Position numbers and translations under genes: made by a program. This document shows positions 26,331 through 40,211 of a DNA stretch of 64,000 nucleotides, one piece after another. Position 1 is the first letter of the stretch, and every line of letters begins with the position of its first letter. The notes beneath the pieces are model-generated. The model saw only the letters and a program-made list of their open reading frames with translations. It was not told where the DNA came from and ran no database searches. The stretch spans positions 58,432,383 to 58,496,382 of the forward strand of contig NC_063045.1 of NCBI RefSeq assembly GCF_018812025.1, read 5' to 3'. The stretch comes from Megalobrama amblycephala (Eukaryota > Chordata > Actinopteri > Cypriniformes > Xenocyprididae).

Positions 26331-29300
26331 TGCCGATATCCCCATCAGCAGATGTTCCTTCACTCCTCCAGGGACCAGAAAGAGCCTAAATGGATGAATC
26401 TGACGAAACCTGTCAGGAGCATGTCCAGGTCACATTTCACCCCAAACTCAAGAGAAAGAAAAAAGAAATCATATTTTGCATAAAAATATGAAGCCTTTTT
26501 TCATGACAATTAAACACATGTCAAGCCCAAAATTCTTGGAGGAAGAACCATGAGATAATATTTTGAGAAAAAAAATCTTTCTCTTCAAACTCAAGATAAA
26601 GAAATTATATTATTTGCTTAAAGAAAATAAAGCCTTTTTAAAAATATTTTTGCATAAATAAAATTGAGACTTTTTCCATGACAATTAAACATGTTAGGAA
26701 TTCTTTGCGAAAGAATCTTGAGAAAATTTCTTTGTGAAAGAATCTTGGGAAATTTCTTTCGCAAAGAACTCGAGAGAAAAAAGAAACTGTTTTGCATAAA
26801 AATGAAGCATTTTCATGACAATTAAACACATTAAGCCCAAAATTATTTGAGTAAGAATCTTGAGAAAAATTCTTTGCGAAAAAATCTTGAGAAAATTATT
26901 TTGCATAAAAATGAAGTCTTTTGACCAAAACTAAACTCAATAAAATGTACCCTTCAGTTTCTCCATTATGTGATAGATGTAAGAGCTCAGATGGCACGCA
27001 TGCTCATACTTTTTGGTTTTGCCTTGAGATTTCTGAGTTTTGGAAGAATATTTTTCGGTGGTATTCAAATGTTTTTGGAGAAAATATCAGTCCAGACTTT
27101 GAATTAGCTTTGCTTGGGTGTTCTGACCCTACACTAGCATTAACACATTCTCAGCAATTGTCTCTTATGTTCGGTATGGTGGTAGCTAAAAGGGTGATTT
27201 TGATGGAGTGGAAGTCCACTTTACCGCCCAGTTTTCATAAATGGTTGGCAGAGATGGTTGCCGCCCTCAAGCTCGAAAAGATTCGCTTTTCCAGGATCGA
27301 TGCTTCTAAAAAATTTGATATAATCTGGGACCTTCCTTAGGTATCTTTTTAAGAGTTGAATTTGCCTGAGCATTCATGTAAATGGATAAATTCACTGATG
27401 TATTTCTTCACTTCATGTTTTGTTTATGTTTGATTACGTATGTTAGGTGTTTTTTTTCATTGTATCTGGTGCCTGTTCGTGGGGGGTTCTCTTTTGTTTG
27501 TTTCTTTTTTTTTTAGGTTTTTTTTTTGTGTATTGTATATTTTTGTATACATTGAGACTTTCATCTGTTTTATGTTTATATAAAAACTGTTATAAATAAA
27601 ATTATATAAAAAAAAAAGTCTTTTCATGACAATTACACATTACACAAAACACATTAAGCCCAAAATTCATTAAGAATCTTGAGAAAATTATTTGAAAAAG
27701 AATCTCTCTTCAAACTCAAAATAAAGAAAGAAGAAATTATATTTTGTATAAAGAAAATTAAACCATTTTCGTGACAATTAAACACATTAAGCCCAAAATT
27801 TTGATGGACAATGTGAAAAAATTAATTATTTTAATTGTGAAAGTAACTATATAATGGAAGTATTTGTTGTACTTCCTTAAATTTATTATTAACTTAATAA
27901 TAATAAAAAAATACTATTAAACTCTTGAAAATGATCCAGGATAATGAGAATGACCAAAAAAAACCTTAAAAGATTATTTTGTTCTACATTTCATTTAATT
28001 CCATTGAGATTCACTGAAAGCTCTGCTTTGAGAAGTCACAAGAGATACAAAGATATAAAACTCTGTCATCATCTCAGTGGGATGTGAGTGTGTTTCAATG
28101 ATTAAACACAACAGAAATGCCACTTCTCTTCTGGTTTTTGCTGTAAACGGTCCAGATGTCTGAAACCCCCCGTACGGTGGTGTCACAGACCCTCCCAGTT
28201 TCCATAGTTACTCAAAAATAAAGACAAAGATGCGACACACGGAGCAGCACTGGGGTACGCCTGCACTTTCAACACAACACCGGCTCTGAGGCGGCTCTTT
28301 GACAAGCTCGGTCTTGAGTCACACTGGAAACGCTGTATTGTTAACCAGCAATTTTACAAGCGGTTAACATTCTTCTGTGAATGCAAACAATAAGTAGGTT
28401 AAAAAACAGGATCCTCTAAAGGACGTAACATGGTATAGAAGGTAATATAATGGTACTTTGATATACACTAATGGTTCCAAAAGGGGGTTTTGCAGTGATG
28501 CCATTTTTGGTTCCACCAAAGAACCTTTCAGTGAAAAGAACTATTTTTTCCTTAGTGTGAAGAACATTTTAATCTAAACATTCTAAAGCACCTTTTTCCC
28601 CTATAAAGAACCTTTTGTGGAATGGAAAGGTTCCATAGATGTTAAAGGTTCTTCAATGAACCATCAAAAACAAAATCATGTTCTCAACATATTCAAAAAC
28701 CCCCACAATGACTAGAGGAAACACACAGTACATTCCAGCCTTTGCAATCAAAGGCTGAGGAACTCGCACACAAACAAACACACCAAACACTGATAACACT
28801 CACTTTGAGCTCCAAACCAAACACATTAACCAAAGTTGAAAGATGAAGCAAAATTAAATGCAACTCAAACAGGAAACGTGAATAAATAAAACCGACACAC
28901 GTGTTTACTTGGAAGAAACTGACAGGAGAGCAAAATCACAACTGAGATTACATGTCCTACACAGCAGCGAGATTAAATGGAGACTTCTGCAGGAGTTTTG
29001 TACTTCTCAGATGTTTCTGCTGAGTAAAACACCACAGTAATCTCACATTTGCCAAGATCCCAAAATTTGCAAACTAAAGTCAGAGATCTCAATCTGAACT
29101 CAAACAATCCTTATTAAATGCTCTTAGCTGCTGCCTTTCATTTTATTTAGAACGTAAAGGCCTGTTCACACCAAGAAGGATAACTATAAATATATCTATA
29201 ATGATAACATTATTAGCGTCCACACCAGCGGACAATATCGTTCTGTTAATTCTTTTGTGGCGTCAATTCACCAAAAGCCAAGGTATGACGAACTCCGAAG

Positions 29301-32300
29301 TGTGTGCGGTGCATATAAAGATGAATCGCATATAGTTTTGATCATGACCCAGCAAATTAGATAGCTATAGACCACTGTTAAGAATGAAGGACTTTTCAAG
29401 GACTTCACACAGCCTTTTCCAGCACTTCAAAGCTCAAAAATTTGAATATTATACAATTTAAATGTTATTTTTAATCTGTCAAAGATTGTCCCCATTTGTA
29501 AAACTAAAAGTTTCACGATATATAAAAAAAGTAACATTTGGCGAAAAACAAACACTTATTTTACAATTTAAAGGTGCCATCGAATTGAAAATTTAATTTA
29601 CCTTGGCACAGTTGTATAACAAGAGTTCAGTACATGGAAATGACATACAGTGAGTCTCAAACTCCATTGTTTCCTCCTTCTTATATAAATCTCATTTGTT
29701 TAAAAGACCTCCGAAGAACAGGCGAATCTCAACATAACCGACTGTTACGTAACAGTCGGGATCATTAATATGTACGACCCCAATATTTGCATATGCCAGC
29801 TCATGTTCAAGGCATTAGACAAGGGCAGCCAGTATTAACGTCTGGATCTGTGCACAGCTGAATCATCAGACTAGGTAAGCAAGCAAGGACAACAGCGAAA
29901 AATGGCAGATGGAGCAATAATAACTGACATGATCCATGATTACATGATATTTTTAGTGATATTTGTGAATTGTCTTTCTAAATGTTTCGTTAGCATGTTG
30001 CTAATGTACTGTTAAATGTGGTTAAAGTTACCATCGTTTCTTACTGTATTCACAGAGACAAGAGCCGTCGCTATTTTCATTTTTAAACACTTGCAGTCTG
30101 TATAATTCATAAACACAACTTCATTCTTTATAAATCTCTCCAACAGTGTGTAATGTTAGCTTTAGCCACAGAGCATAGCCTCAAACTTCATTCAGAATCA
30201 AATGTAAACATCCAAATAAATACAATACTAACAGGAATCGATGCATGCATGCAGCATGCATGACGAACATCTTGTAAAGATCCATTTTGAGGGTTATATT
30301 AGCTGCGTGACCTTTGTTTATGCACTGTTTAAGGCAAGCGCAAGCTCCGTGGGCGGGGAGCGCGAGCATTTAAAGGGGCCGCAGCCTAAATCGGCTCATA
30401 GTTAATGATGCCCCAAAATAGGCAGTTAAAAAAATTTAATTAAAAAAATCTATGGGGTATTTTGAGCTGAAACTTCACAGACACATTCAGGGCACACCTT
30501 AGACTTATATTACATCTTTAAAAAAGACATATAATTACTACTATAACCAGTAGATGGCGGCAGAGAAGCACTTATTGGCTCATTAGCATTTTCCACTCCT
30601 TGATATATATTTGTTCACACATTTTGTTTTTGAATTTATTTTTAGAGATTATCAAATCCCTATTATAACATTAAAAATCTATTTCTAAATCTATCTATCA
30701 CTTTTTGCAATGAAGTGTATATTTATAGGAAAGGTCAAGTTCTCATTAAAAACGAAAACTTTTCTTCACAGACAGTGACACAAATACACAGACAGCGACT
30801 AAAGAGCGCTTAATTTATAATCACTGAAGCTGTCAGTCAGAGTGCGAAAACTCAATGAATCTGACTAAACTTCATAATAAATCTTTTATTTAAATTGTGT
30901 CTCCACTTTCTTTGTTATACTGAGAGGATTTGTGCACGTATAAAACTTAGTAAACGTGTTTAACATAGACACAGTTTCGAGAGAAACTGAGCGGATTCTC
31001 ACTACCGGTAACTTAAACACCCCTGATTGGTTGTTATTTTCAACAGAAATGGCTGTGATTGGCTACAATACTCAACACATCTGAAGCACAATTAAACTTA
31101 CATGATACGAATATAACAACCAGGGGTGCGTTCCCGAAAGCATCGTTGGTGAACTATGGTCGTAAGTCCCATTGAACTCTATTGGTAACGACGGAACTTA
31201 CGACCATAGTTCGCTTTGGGAAACGCACCCCAGATCACTTTGAATTTACTTGCGTTTCTCTTTTATTAAATAATTATAAATTATATGTTACAAGTAGTAA
31301 TATAGCTCCATTAATCATGCAATAAAAATATATTACTTTGCACTTGACCTGACCAGGCAGCCAAGGTATGACAGCCGCCACACCCTGTGCCATACCCAAT
31401 TGACACCCCTTCGTCTGCTGCTTTAAATTCTCAAGCTCTTTAAAGTCAGGATGGATTCTGATTGACTGTCAATGTTTTTATCATTCATCAGCTAGGAAAA
31501 AATTCTTCTGAAAGTGATTCCAATGATATTGATTCTCTGTGCCGTTATCATTGTAGTTGTGGTGTGGACTGATATTCTTTTACATTCAAAATGATTTTTA
31601 GAACTATATCTGTATCGTTATCATTATAGTTATCGTCCTTGGTATGAACAAGCCTTAAATGTACTAAATTAAACAGAGAAGTAAGTTTCGTAGTTCTTTA
31701 ATACTGAAATACAGAAGAAATACATGACATTTCCCAACTACTGGATTTGAGTTTATGATTCTAGTATTCTAGTCTACAGATCAAGAAATAGAATATTCAA
31801 TGTTTCTCTGGGAACCAAAACCCAGAAACCACATCTCTGTGGAGCTCTGCGCTTTGGGAAAGTTTTAGCACGGCAGACGGATTTAAAATTAGACTCCAGC
31901 ATCAGTAATAATTCATATGCATGAGGCTTGTTGAAATACACTTGAGACTGTCGCTGGAAATTTCAGCTTGATGACGGATGAGCATTTCTGAAAGCCTTTG
32001 TTGAATGCTTGAATTCGACATCGGAAGAAACTTACCAGGGCCATTACCAAACTAAAGACTGATGCAGGTAGTTTTCAGTGTGACACGATTCGCTGCTCAG
32101 AATAACCCGCAGCCAAGCAGTTGATCTGGAAAGACTCTTATCAAAGATGAAACGTTTGAATAAAGCATAAAAGAATGACAAACCGACCTTATTATTTTAG
32201 ACTGCCTTCTAGAATTCAAATCTCAAACGGAGCATTGATGTAAATTTGATGAGCACCTCAATCAGCTCAATCAACTAAATAATTAGCGTTCTTAATGCTG

Positions 32301-35300
32301 ACGGTGGTTCATTTAAGGGTGTTTCTGCACTGAATCATGCCGTATGCTCACTTTGAAGGAATGTGTCTGTAGTGATCAGTGTTGATTCTGCGTTTGACAG
32401 GAGAGATTACGACCCTCATTGTGACTAAAGAAAGCAGAGATTATTCCCATTTCTTTTCTCGCTCCTTCAAATGCCTGTTAAATCCTCTGACCTCAGCTGA
32501 CACACAAACACTGCTGACACCCAATCCGCAGATGGTTTTCGCATTTCTGCACCAATTTGGAACCAAATTGGCAGAATTCTGTAGAAATTAAGTGGATTTA
32601 AATGTTTAAAAAGCGGGACTGAGAAACCTACACTCTTACTGGTGGCTGAAATCACAAATAAACTCAACAAAATATCTAACAAACAAACAAACAAAGATAT
32701 GCAGAACTGAATTGCATTCATGATGCTCTAACAGTAGAGCATTGCACTAGCAATGCCAAAGGTCATGGGTTCAATTCCCAGGGAATGCACGAACTGATCC
32801 AACGTATAGCTTGAATGCAATGCAAGTTGCTTTGAATACAAGCAATCTGTCAAATGCATAATTGTAAATTGTGAATTACAGACAATCCAATTCTGTTTAT
32901 GTGGGGTTTTGCATGCAAAGATTCTGACTATCAATAATCCATTAGTAGTTTGACTTCCTTATGAGTGAAACACTGACGCTTTCAAAACATTGATCTGTTT
33001 GTTTGAGCAGCCCGACATGTTGGCTTCAGTTTGGGGGCGGGACTATCTGTTTGATTGACCAATTCTATTTAGCGCAGAAATGACAAAACAAAACAGTCCA
33101 CCTGAATGAATCTAAATTGAATTAATCCAAATTAACGAATCTAAAATATGTGCCCATTCATCAGGTTTATGAAGGATGATTTTAATTCTTAAAAGCAATG
33201 TTTAGGCAACCCCTATGAGATTAAGTGTGTTTCAACCGAACACCTTGATACTAATTGTTTTTAATGACTGATTTCACCCAATTACCTGTGAGATGAGATT
33301 TCTCAGTGGAATGTGGTATGACAGGCTCATGGGACGCAATGGACAAAGAATATCAGGTTCTCTCTGGCACACTTGTATTCACTAAGGAAAAAGTATCATA
33401 AGTAATTCCATAGGTTTGTTTTGAATACCATGGTGATAGCATGGTATTCCTGATATCCACTGTAATAATAATTTAAAAAAACATTGAAAAATGCCATATA
33501 ATTTTTCAGATGAATGGCTGCAGAGAATATCTGTGTGAATTCCTTTCTTGAATGAGATGTTGGCACAGCCAATAAAACATCTTTGGGCTGTCAGGGATTT
33601 CAGAGTTCAGGTTTGGAGTCTGTCTGTGCCTGTCTCCGAAACACCCATAAACCTAAGCACTACATCACACAAACACACACACGTGTACATGTACACACAG
33701 AAACAAGAACACACATAATCCCAGAAACACTAATATGTAATATCTAAATGAAGACAGATTTCTATTTCTCATATATTAGGGTCATTCTGTGGCAACTCAG
33801 CCAGGCTCAAATTTTGTTCATATTTTTCTGAAGAAAGACAAACATAAATAGTGATGAAAGCCAAAATATTAAATGCAATAGATCAATATTTACTGTGTAA
33901 TCCACTATTTTGTAGAGGGGGGTCAAAATGACAATTTTCACCTAAAACAAATTACAGGGGGGGAGAAAATGACATTAGAAAGATGGCAGCAATATAATTT
34001 TATTTTTACACATACATCTATTAGTAAATGATGTTGTCTTTAGCAATTCTTATTGCATTATATACCAACAGTGACAGTTCAAAAATGGGGAGAAGCACTT
34101 TTATCCCCACAAAGTTGGCATGTCTGTAACTCAGGAAGCATTAAAGATATCTCAATGCCCTTTTAGATTCTGGTTCTTAAACTTTTCTTTTGGCATGTTC
34201 ATTTTTAAGGCCCTATACAGTTTATTTCCAGAAATATGTAGATCTAAATGTGGCTCTATGTGCAAATTGTCAAAATTTTCCCATTTTCATTTCATGGTGG
34301 TGACTTGTTTGCATACAGCTGATACTTATTGTACTGAAAGAGTAATGTCTGAAGAACAAATAATGTTCAGAAATAATGTTAAAAAGTGACCCACGTTTGG
34401 TTTTTGACAACTGAATGTGTGTACAATTTACAAATTTACTCATGGAGCCACACTGGGATCCCCATATATCTGGGATTGAACCATATAAGGCCTTTAAATT
34501 GAAGATACCAAAAGGAAAGTTTCAAAATCTAAAAGGATATTAAGATATTTTTAATACTTCTTCAGTTACAGGCATGCAAAAAAAAGTGTTTTTTCCCATT
34601 TTTGAACTGTCACTGTTGGCATATAACGCAAGAAAGATTGATAAAGTAAACAGATTTAACTAATAGACCTACCAATCTCTGTTTAAAAATAAAATAATGC
34701 TGCTGCCATCTTTCTAAAGTCATTTTTACACCCCTCTAATTTGGCTCCAAATCTCAGTAAATACTCGTCCCGGCATTTGCTTTCTTCACTATTAATGTTT
34801 GTCTTTCTTTAGAAAAAATATGAACAAAATAAAAAATTTAAGCCAAGGAAGTTTCCGAAAATTTGGTTGATTTGACACGGAATGATCCAAAGGCTAAAAA
34901 TATTCAAAAAGTTCGGGGTCAGTAAGATTTTTATGAAAGAAATCAATACTTTTATTCAGCAAGGACACATGAAAAGTGACAGAAAATGCATTTATAATGT
35001 TACAAATGGATTCTATTTCAAATAAATGCTGTTATTTTGAACTTTCTATTCATCAAAGAATCCTGAAAAAAAATGTATCACCTTTCCACAAAAATATGAA
35101 GCAGCACAACTGTTTTCAACATTGATAATAATAATCAGAAATGTTTCTTGAGCAGCAAATCAGCATATTAGAATGATTTCTGAAGGATCATGTGACACTG
35201 AAGACTGGAGTAATGATGCTGAAAATTCAGCTTTGATCACAGAAATAAATTACATTTTAAAATATATTCAAATAGAAAACAGTTCTTTTAAATTGTAATA

Positions 35301-36098
35301 ATATTTTTCAATATTACTGTATTTCTGATCAAATAAATGCAGCCTGGGTGAGCATAACCCTTCTTTAAAACTTTACAATGCATTAATTGCTTTTCCAATT
35401 GAAGAAATTTGTCAGAGATTTAGTTTACCATGGGGAAAAGCTGATGCACAAAAACACTCTCTATATGAGCTGCAAATACATGACGCTCTCTAGTCTGTGG
35501 TTTATTTCTGTCTCGCATGGCACATTGTCATTACGAGATGAGCACCAGATAATGGGCTTAAAAGGTCAGACTGCACAAAAAATAAAAACATTCAATAATT
35601 TCATTCTGTCCTCTTCTGGACTGTATAATTAGCTGATAGACTCGTGATGATTATTAACATGAGCCGTGAAATGTGTTTGCAGGTGAATAAGTAAAATAAA
35701 GCACACTCAGTTAGGATAACACTGAGACACAAGCCCATTTAGGAATCCCATTAAACACAACGATGAGGGATTTGATCCAGAGCTCGCATTAGTCTAACTC
35801 AAATCCAGCCAGAGGAAATCTGCTCATCTTATCACAGGGTTCCTCTGCCTTTGTCTGGAATGGCCGGCACACTCCCAAACGCCACACAACCCCCTCCACC
35901 CGCGCTGACAGGGTGGGTGTGGAGGACGAGGGTACTGGAACCAGCGACACACAGAGTAAATCCTAATACACGTTTCCCTGCCTTTCACTTTCTCTGTCTG
36001 TCGCTCCCCATACATAAGAGTACAATGGTATTACTAGGCTTTTGGACACTAACATGTTGGTAATACTATGGCATTCTTTGAAATCCCTTGGATACACA

Positions 36099-36155
<57 letters not shown>

Positions 36156-36788
36156 TATATGTTAATATATATACACTATATTAGCATAGAGAAATATATA
36201 TTTATGGAAATACTACATTTTCCATGTTTTATTGCGGTTGTACCAAATGACCTGATGTTTTGGGAGCAAGTGAAAACATACATTTTTTAAATAGTTAAGA
36301 GAGAGTTATTTATTTTCCACACGGCCATGTGGTCCTTTGCAGGTGCCTGAATGATGTCACATCCTGTCACATGATATTGACGGCATGACTTGATCCAAAA
36401 TGGTCCCTTTATATTGGTTACTCCGAATGACATCAATGAAATTAATTTTTCCAGACATTATTTCTCATAACAAAGCAACGACTTCTACACATAATTTTAA
36501 TACCATTTTGCACTATGTTGATATATGATGTTATAGAATCATGCCAGAATAAAAAAATATATACATTTATTACATTTTAAGATATTTTAATCACAAATGA
36601 AATGGCTGTATTGGCCTTTGGATGGTTAAACTGAATGACCTTTTGACACTTCAAAATCTTTAAAATACCTTTATATGTAGCAAAATATAATTAGTACAAT
36701 TCTAGTTGTACTACCTTACATACTTCGGATGTCATATCATTGTTTTTTATTATTATTAATCAAAACAATTATGCATCATGTCATTGAC

Positions 36789-36839
<51 letters not shown>

Positions 36840-36899
36840 ATTATATTTATTTTTTTTTTTTTTTTTTCTCCAAGTAATTTCCATAAATATATTTCTGTT

Positions 36900-36958
<59 letters not shown>

Positions 36959-37008
36959 CAGAAATATTTATGAAATTACTTGAGAAAAAAAAAAAAAAAA
37001 AAAAAAAT

Positions 37009-37047
<39 letters not shown>

Positions 37048-40000
37048 GTCAATGACATGATGCATAATTGTTTTGATTAATAATATAAATTATATTTCCT
37101 TTTATTTTGTCTTTTTTGTCATCACTATTTTTTTCTCATTATTCTTAGTCATAAATAACTAGTAGTATTTTTTCAATATAACAGGGGAAAAATACTGTTT
37201 TTAATTTTTTTAAATTTAAAACATAAATTAAAGGCAGCACAACAAATACTACCATGACATATATAATTTAAAGTATTTAAATTACAGTTTTTCCCATTAC
37301 AATAACGAGAATTTTGTGTTTTAAATGTTTAATAGTCATTAAAATAAACACTTTCTTAATTCCTTCTTTTTATTTTAGAGTGAAATGTGACCCAGAGATT
37401 CACTCAAATATGTGACATCATCACTAACATCACTATTGTGATGCCCTGTAGCTTTATACTGAACCCTTAAACTTCACAATGAACAGCTTTTATTAATCTT
37501 CTCGTGTTGAAAAGTGCCAAAGGACTTTATTGTTTAGAAAGCACAGCCATTCTCTCACAGGAAACACAATGGAGGAAGACGGTCTAAATCTCGCACTGGT
37601 CAGACCCTAAATAAACTATTCTCTTTGTCAAGACATTTCCAAATGTCAGGAGAGCATCACCTCGACAGAAGCACGGCCTTGCTGCTGTCTTTGTTTTGCA
37701 ATGATGGAAACATGTGAGCTGTTCTGTTCCTCACGCACAACTACACACACCGCCGTCTGGGTCAGCTCAATGAGGCCTTTGTGTCGTGAGTGTGTGTGAA
37801 CCGGTGAAGCATCTGAGCACATAAGCAAATGTGTGGCTTTGTAAGCACTTCCTAACAAATAAAACACTTAAATGCAAAAACACTATTTTTATTGCTCATA
37901 TTTAGTGTTTAGTGCATGTGAACACACCTAACACTATTAAAGTTCAGCATGTGTGTCATTCTGCAGTGTTTGTGCTTCTACTAACTGTTCAGATTAAGCA
38001 TTTTCACCTGCTGGACCAAAAAACAGGTGAAAAAATCCCACAGATGCACACCGTAAAAAAAAAAAACACCTAGGACCCACATAGCAACAACACCCTAGCT
38101 TAATATGTGGTATTAAAGGGGACCTATTATGCAAAATTCACTTTTATAAGGTGTTTGAACACAGATGTGTGTAAACAACCAGCCTATAATGGTAAAAATC
38201 CACCCACTCCTTCTATAATCCCCATAAATCATAAACAGATTTCCCCCTACTCTTACGTAAGCCCCGCCCACAACTTGTGCGGAATCTGCCCTATTAGCTT
38301 AGCTCCTCCCCTCAGTGAGCTGTACACAGTCCGCCATGTTTATCTCCTCGCCAGAGCATTTAACAGCAGCATTCAATTAAGAAATGTATTCTTATTAAAA
38401 CTGCTAAAGTTATTTAATCAAGAGCAGTGGGTGATTTTCTGTTTTTCTTTTGTTGTTTGGTTCATATTAACAGCAGCAGGTTCTGTATATTACGCTGCTG
38501 TCACTTTAATTCACAGATCTAATACACACTTGTGATTTCTTTCCCTGCTGTTTACGTTCACAGACATAACCGACTGTGTTTGTGAACTTTGTGTGTTTTT
38601 AACATAACCTTGTGTGTATTTGACGGTTTAAGCGCAATAAGATGTGTAAGAGAAATCAGTTTAATACTCATGGGATGCGCCGTCTGACAGCCAGCTTTCT
38701 GCACGCGTGCTTCAGATGTGTGCGCTCAGGAAACCATATATCAGAAGTTTAAACTGTTTAAACGCTTGCAAATAACTTTAATGATGACGAAGAACTGCAA
38801 TGTTGTGAGCGTGGCCACGATAGAGATGATAATCAAACCGAAAGAGATGTTTTGTGAGTTTTTGGCAGAGTATCCGAGGCATGAGCTGTACAGGCTCCGC
38901 CCTCTTCTGGATAGAGGGTGGGGAGCAGCAGCTCATTTGCATTTAAAGTGACATGCACGAAAACAAAATGATTTTCATTGCACTCAAAAATGGGCATTTA
39001 CAACATGGTATAATGAATGATCTGTAGGGTATTTTGAGCTGAAACCTCACAGACACATTCTGGAGACTTATAAAAAGGTCTCCTTTAAAGTCTTAGATTG
39101 TATGTGAAAATATCAAAATATCATTTGTATTTTTTTGCAAATGTCTTGATGGAGGGAGACAGAGCGTCACGCTCTAACATGCAGACAAGCATTACAGGCA
39201 ACTGGACACTTTCATCAACTTTTATCTCAGACGTTCCTGTGGTTTGCAATGTCCATGACCTACATGCCTGGCAACGTGCAACAAACTAATACAAACTCTG
39301 ACCACTTCACACTGTTGTTTTTACCTCCTCTCTGTAGATAGATATCAGCTAAAAGCTACAAAAACATGTTCAAACTCAAAATACTGCTCATTTTTCAATG
39401 TTATTATGGAGTCCTCATGTACGGTCCATTAAAGACTTGCTAAAGATCCTCCTGCTCTGCTGTCCATTAACAATTTAGAGCAAACGGCAATATGATATCT
39501 GATGTTACTCTGTTCAGAGAGTCAAACGTGCTGTAAAAGAGCAGTAATATACAACTTCAACCCATTTGTCCTGTATTAACTGACACCCTGGTTGAAATAA
39601 ATGAGACTAGCTTATCAAATCTTCAACCATTGTGCATTGCCAGGCAAATAAAGTGAAATACGATCTAGAAGTTACTCAGGAAAAAGTCAAAGAAATAGGG
39701 ATTAATGCATGAATCAGAAGTACTGTGACACATGTCCAAAATATGGTGAAACAATGGTGAACTAAGCAATCATGATACTTCTCAGTTCACTTACAGGCTT
39801 AATATTTAATAATTAACTGTTGTGCATTTAATAATATTCAATGTATAGTACTGCATATCGACATTTATGCATTTAACATTTGACAAAACCATCAGCCATA
39901 TAATTAGGCCGTTCTCATTGTGTTTAACCAGATCATCTGGTTACTGTAATCTGGTTAACAGTGTGCTGAGCTCATGGGTTCTGGGTGTGGACCTCAACAA

Positions 40001-40147
40001 TATGTACAGAACATTAAATATGGACACAAAATCATCTAATTTCATCACATGCTGCTTTGGAAACTACTACTATTATTTAACTACCATATATGAATACAAT
40101 AACCATACTTTATTATATAAATTTCCATTATATTACTGTACTGCAAA

Positions 40148-40211
<64 letters not shown>

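Larger units (their letters stand above)
26440..27815. repeat. ~140-170 bp minisatellite, split by a LINE
   Basis: The unit core CATGACAATTAAACACATTA followed by AGCCCAAAATT recurs at about 26498, 26670, 26810, 27623 and 27770. Between the cores lie CTTGAGAAAATT and TTTTGCATAAAAATGAAG text. Spacing is roughly 140-170 bases once the LINE at 26923-27615 is removed. Confidence 0.85.
29156..31658. mobile_element. Outer DNA transposon with 'AAGGC.TGTTCA.ACCAAG' inverted ends
   Basis: Left end AAAGGCCTGTTCACACCAAG then GATAACTATAAATATA. Right end TATAGTTATCGTCCTTGGTA then TGAACAAGCCTT, its inverted counterpart. The roughly 2.5 kb between holds copy B of the 970 bp element and a small foldback (31123-31231). 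There is no transposase frame. Target duplication was not resolved. Confidence 0.7.

Noticed and set aside
32725..32800. Possible tRNA gene
   Set aside because: It has a B box but no complete cloverleaf and carries an L2-like tail, so it is a SINE.
36729..37080. Tyr/Ile-rich frames of 84 and 100 codons
   Set aside because: Translation of (TA)n in the palindrome.
38107..38951. 142- and 77-codon frames that could look like a small gene
   Set aside because: They lie within a DNA element with inverted TTAAAGG ends and have no domain.
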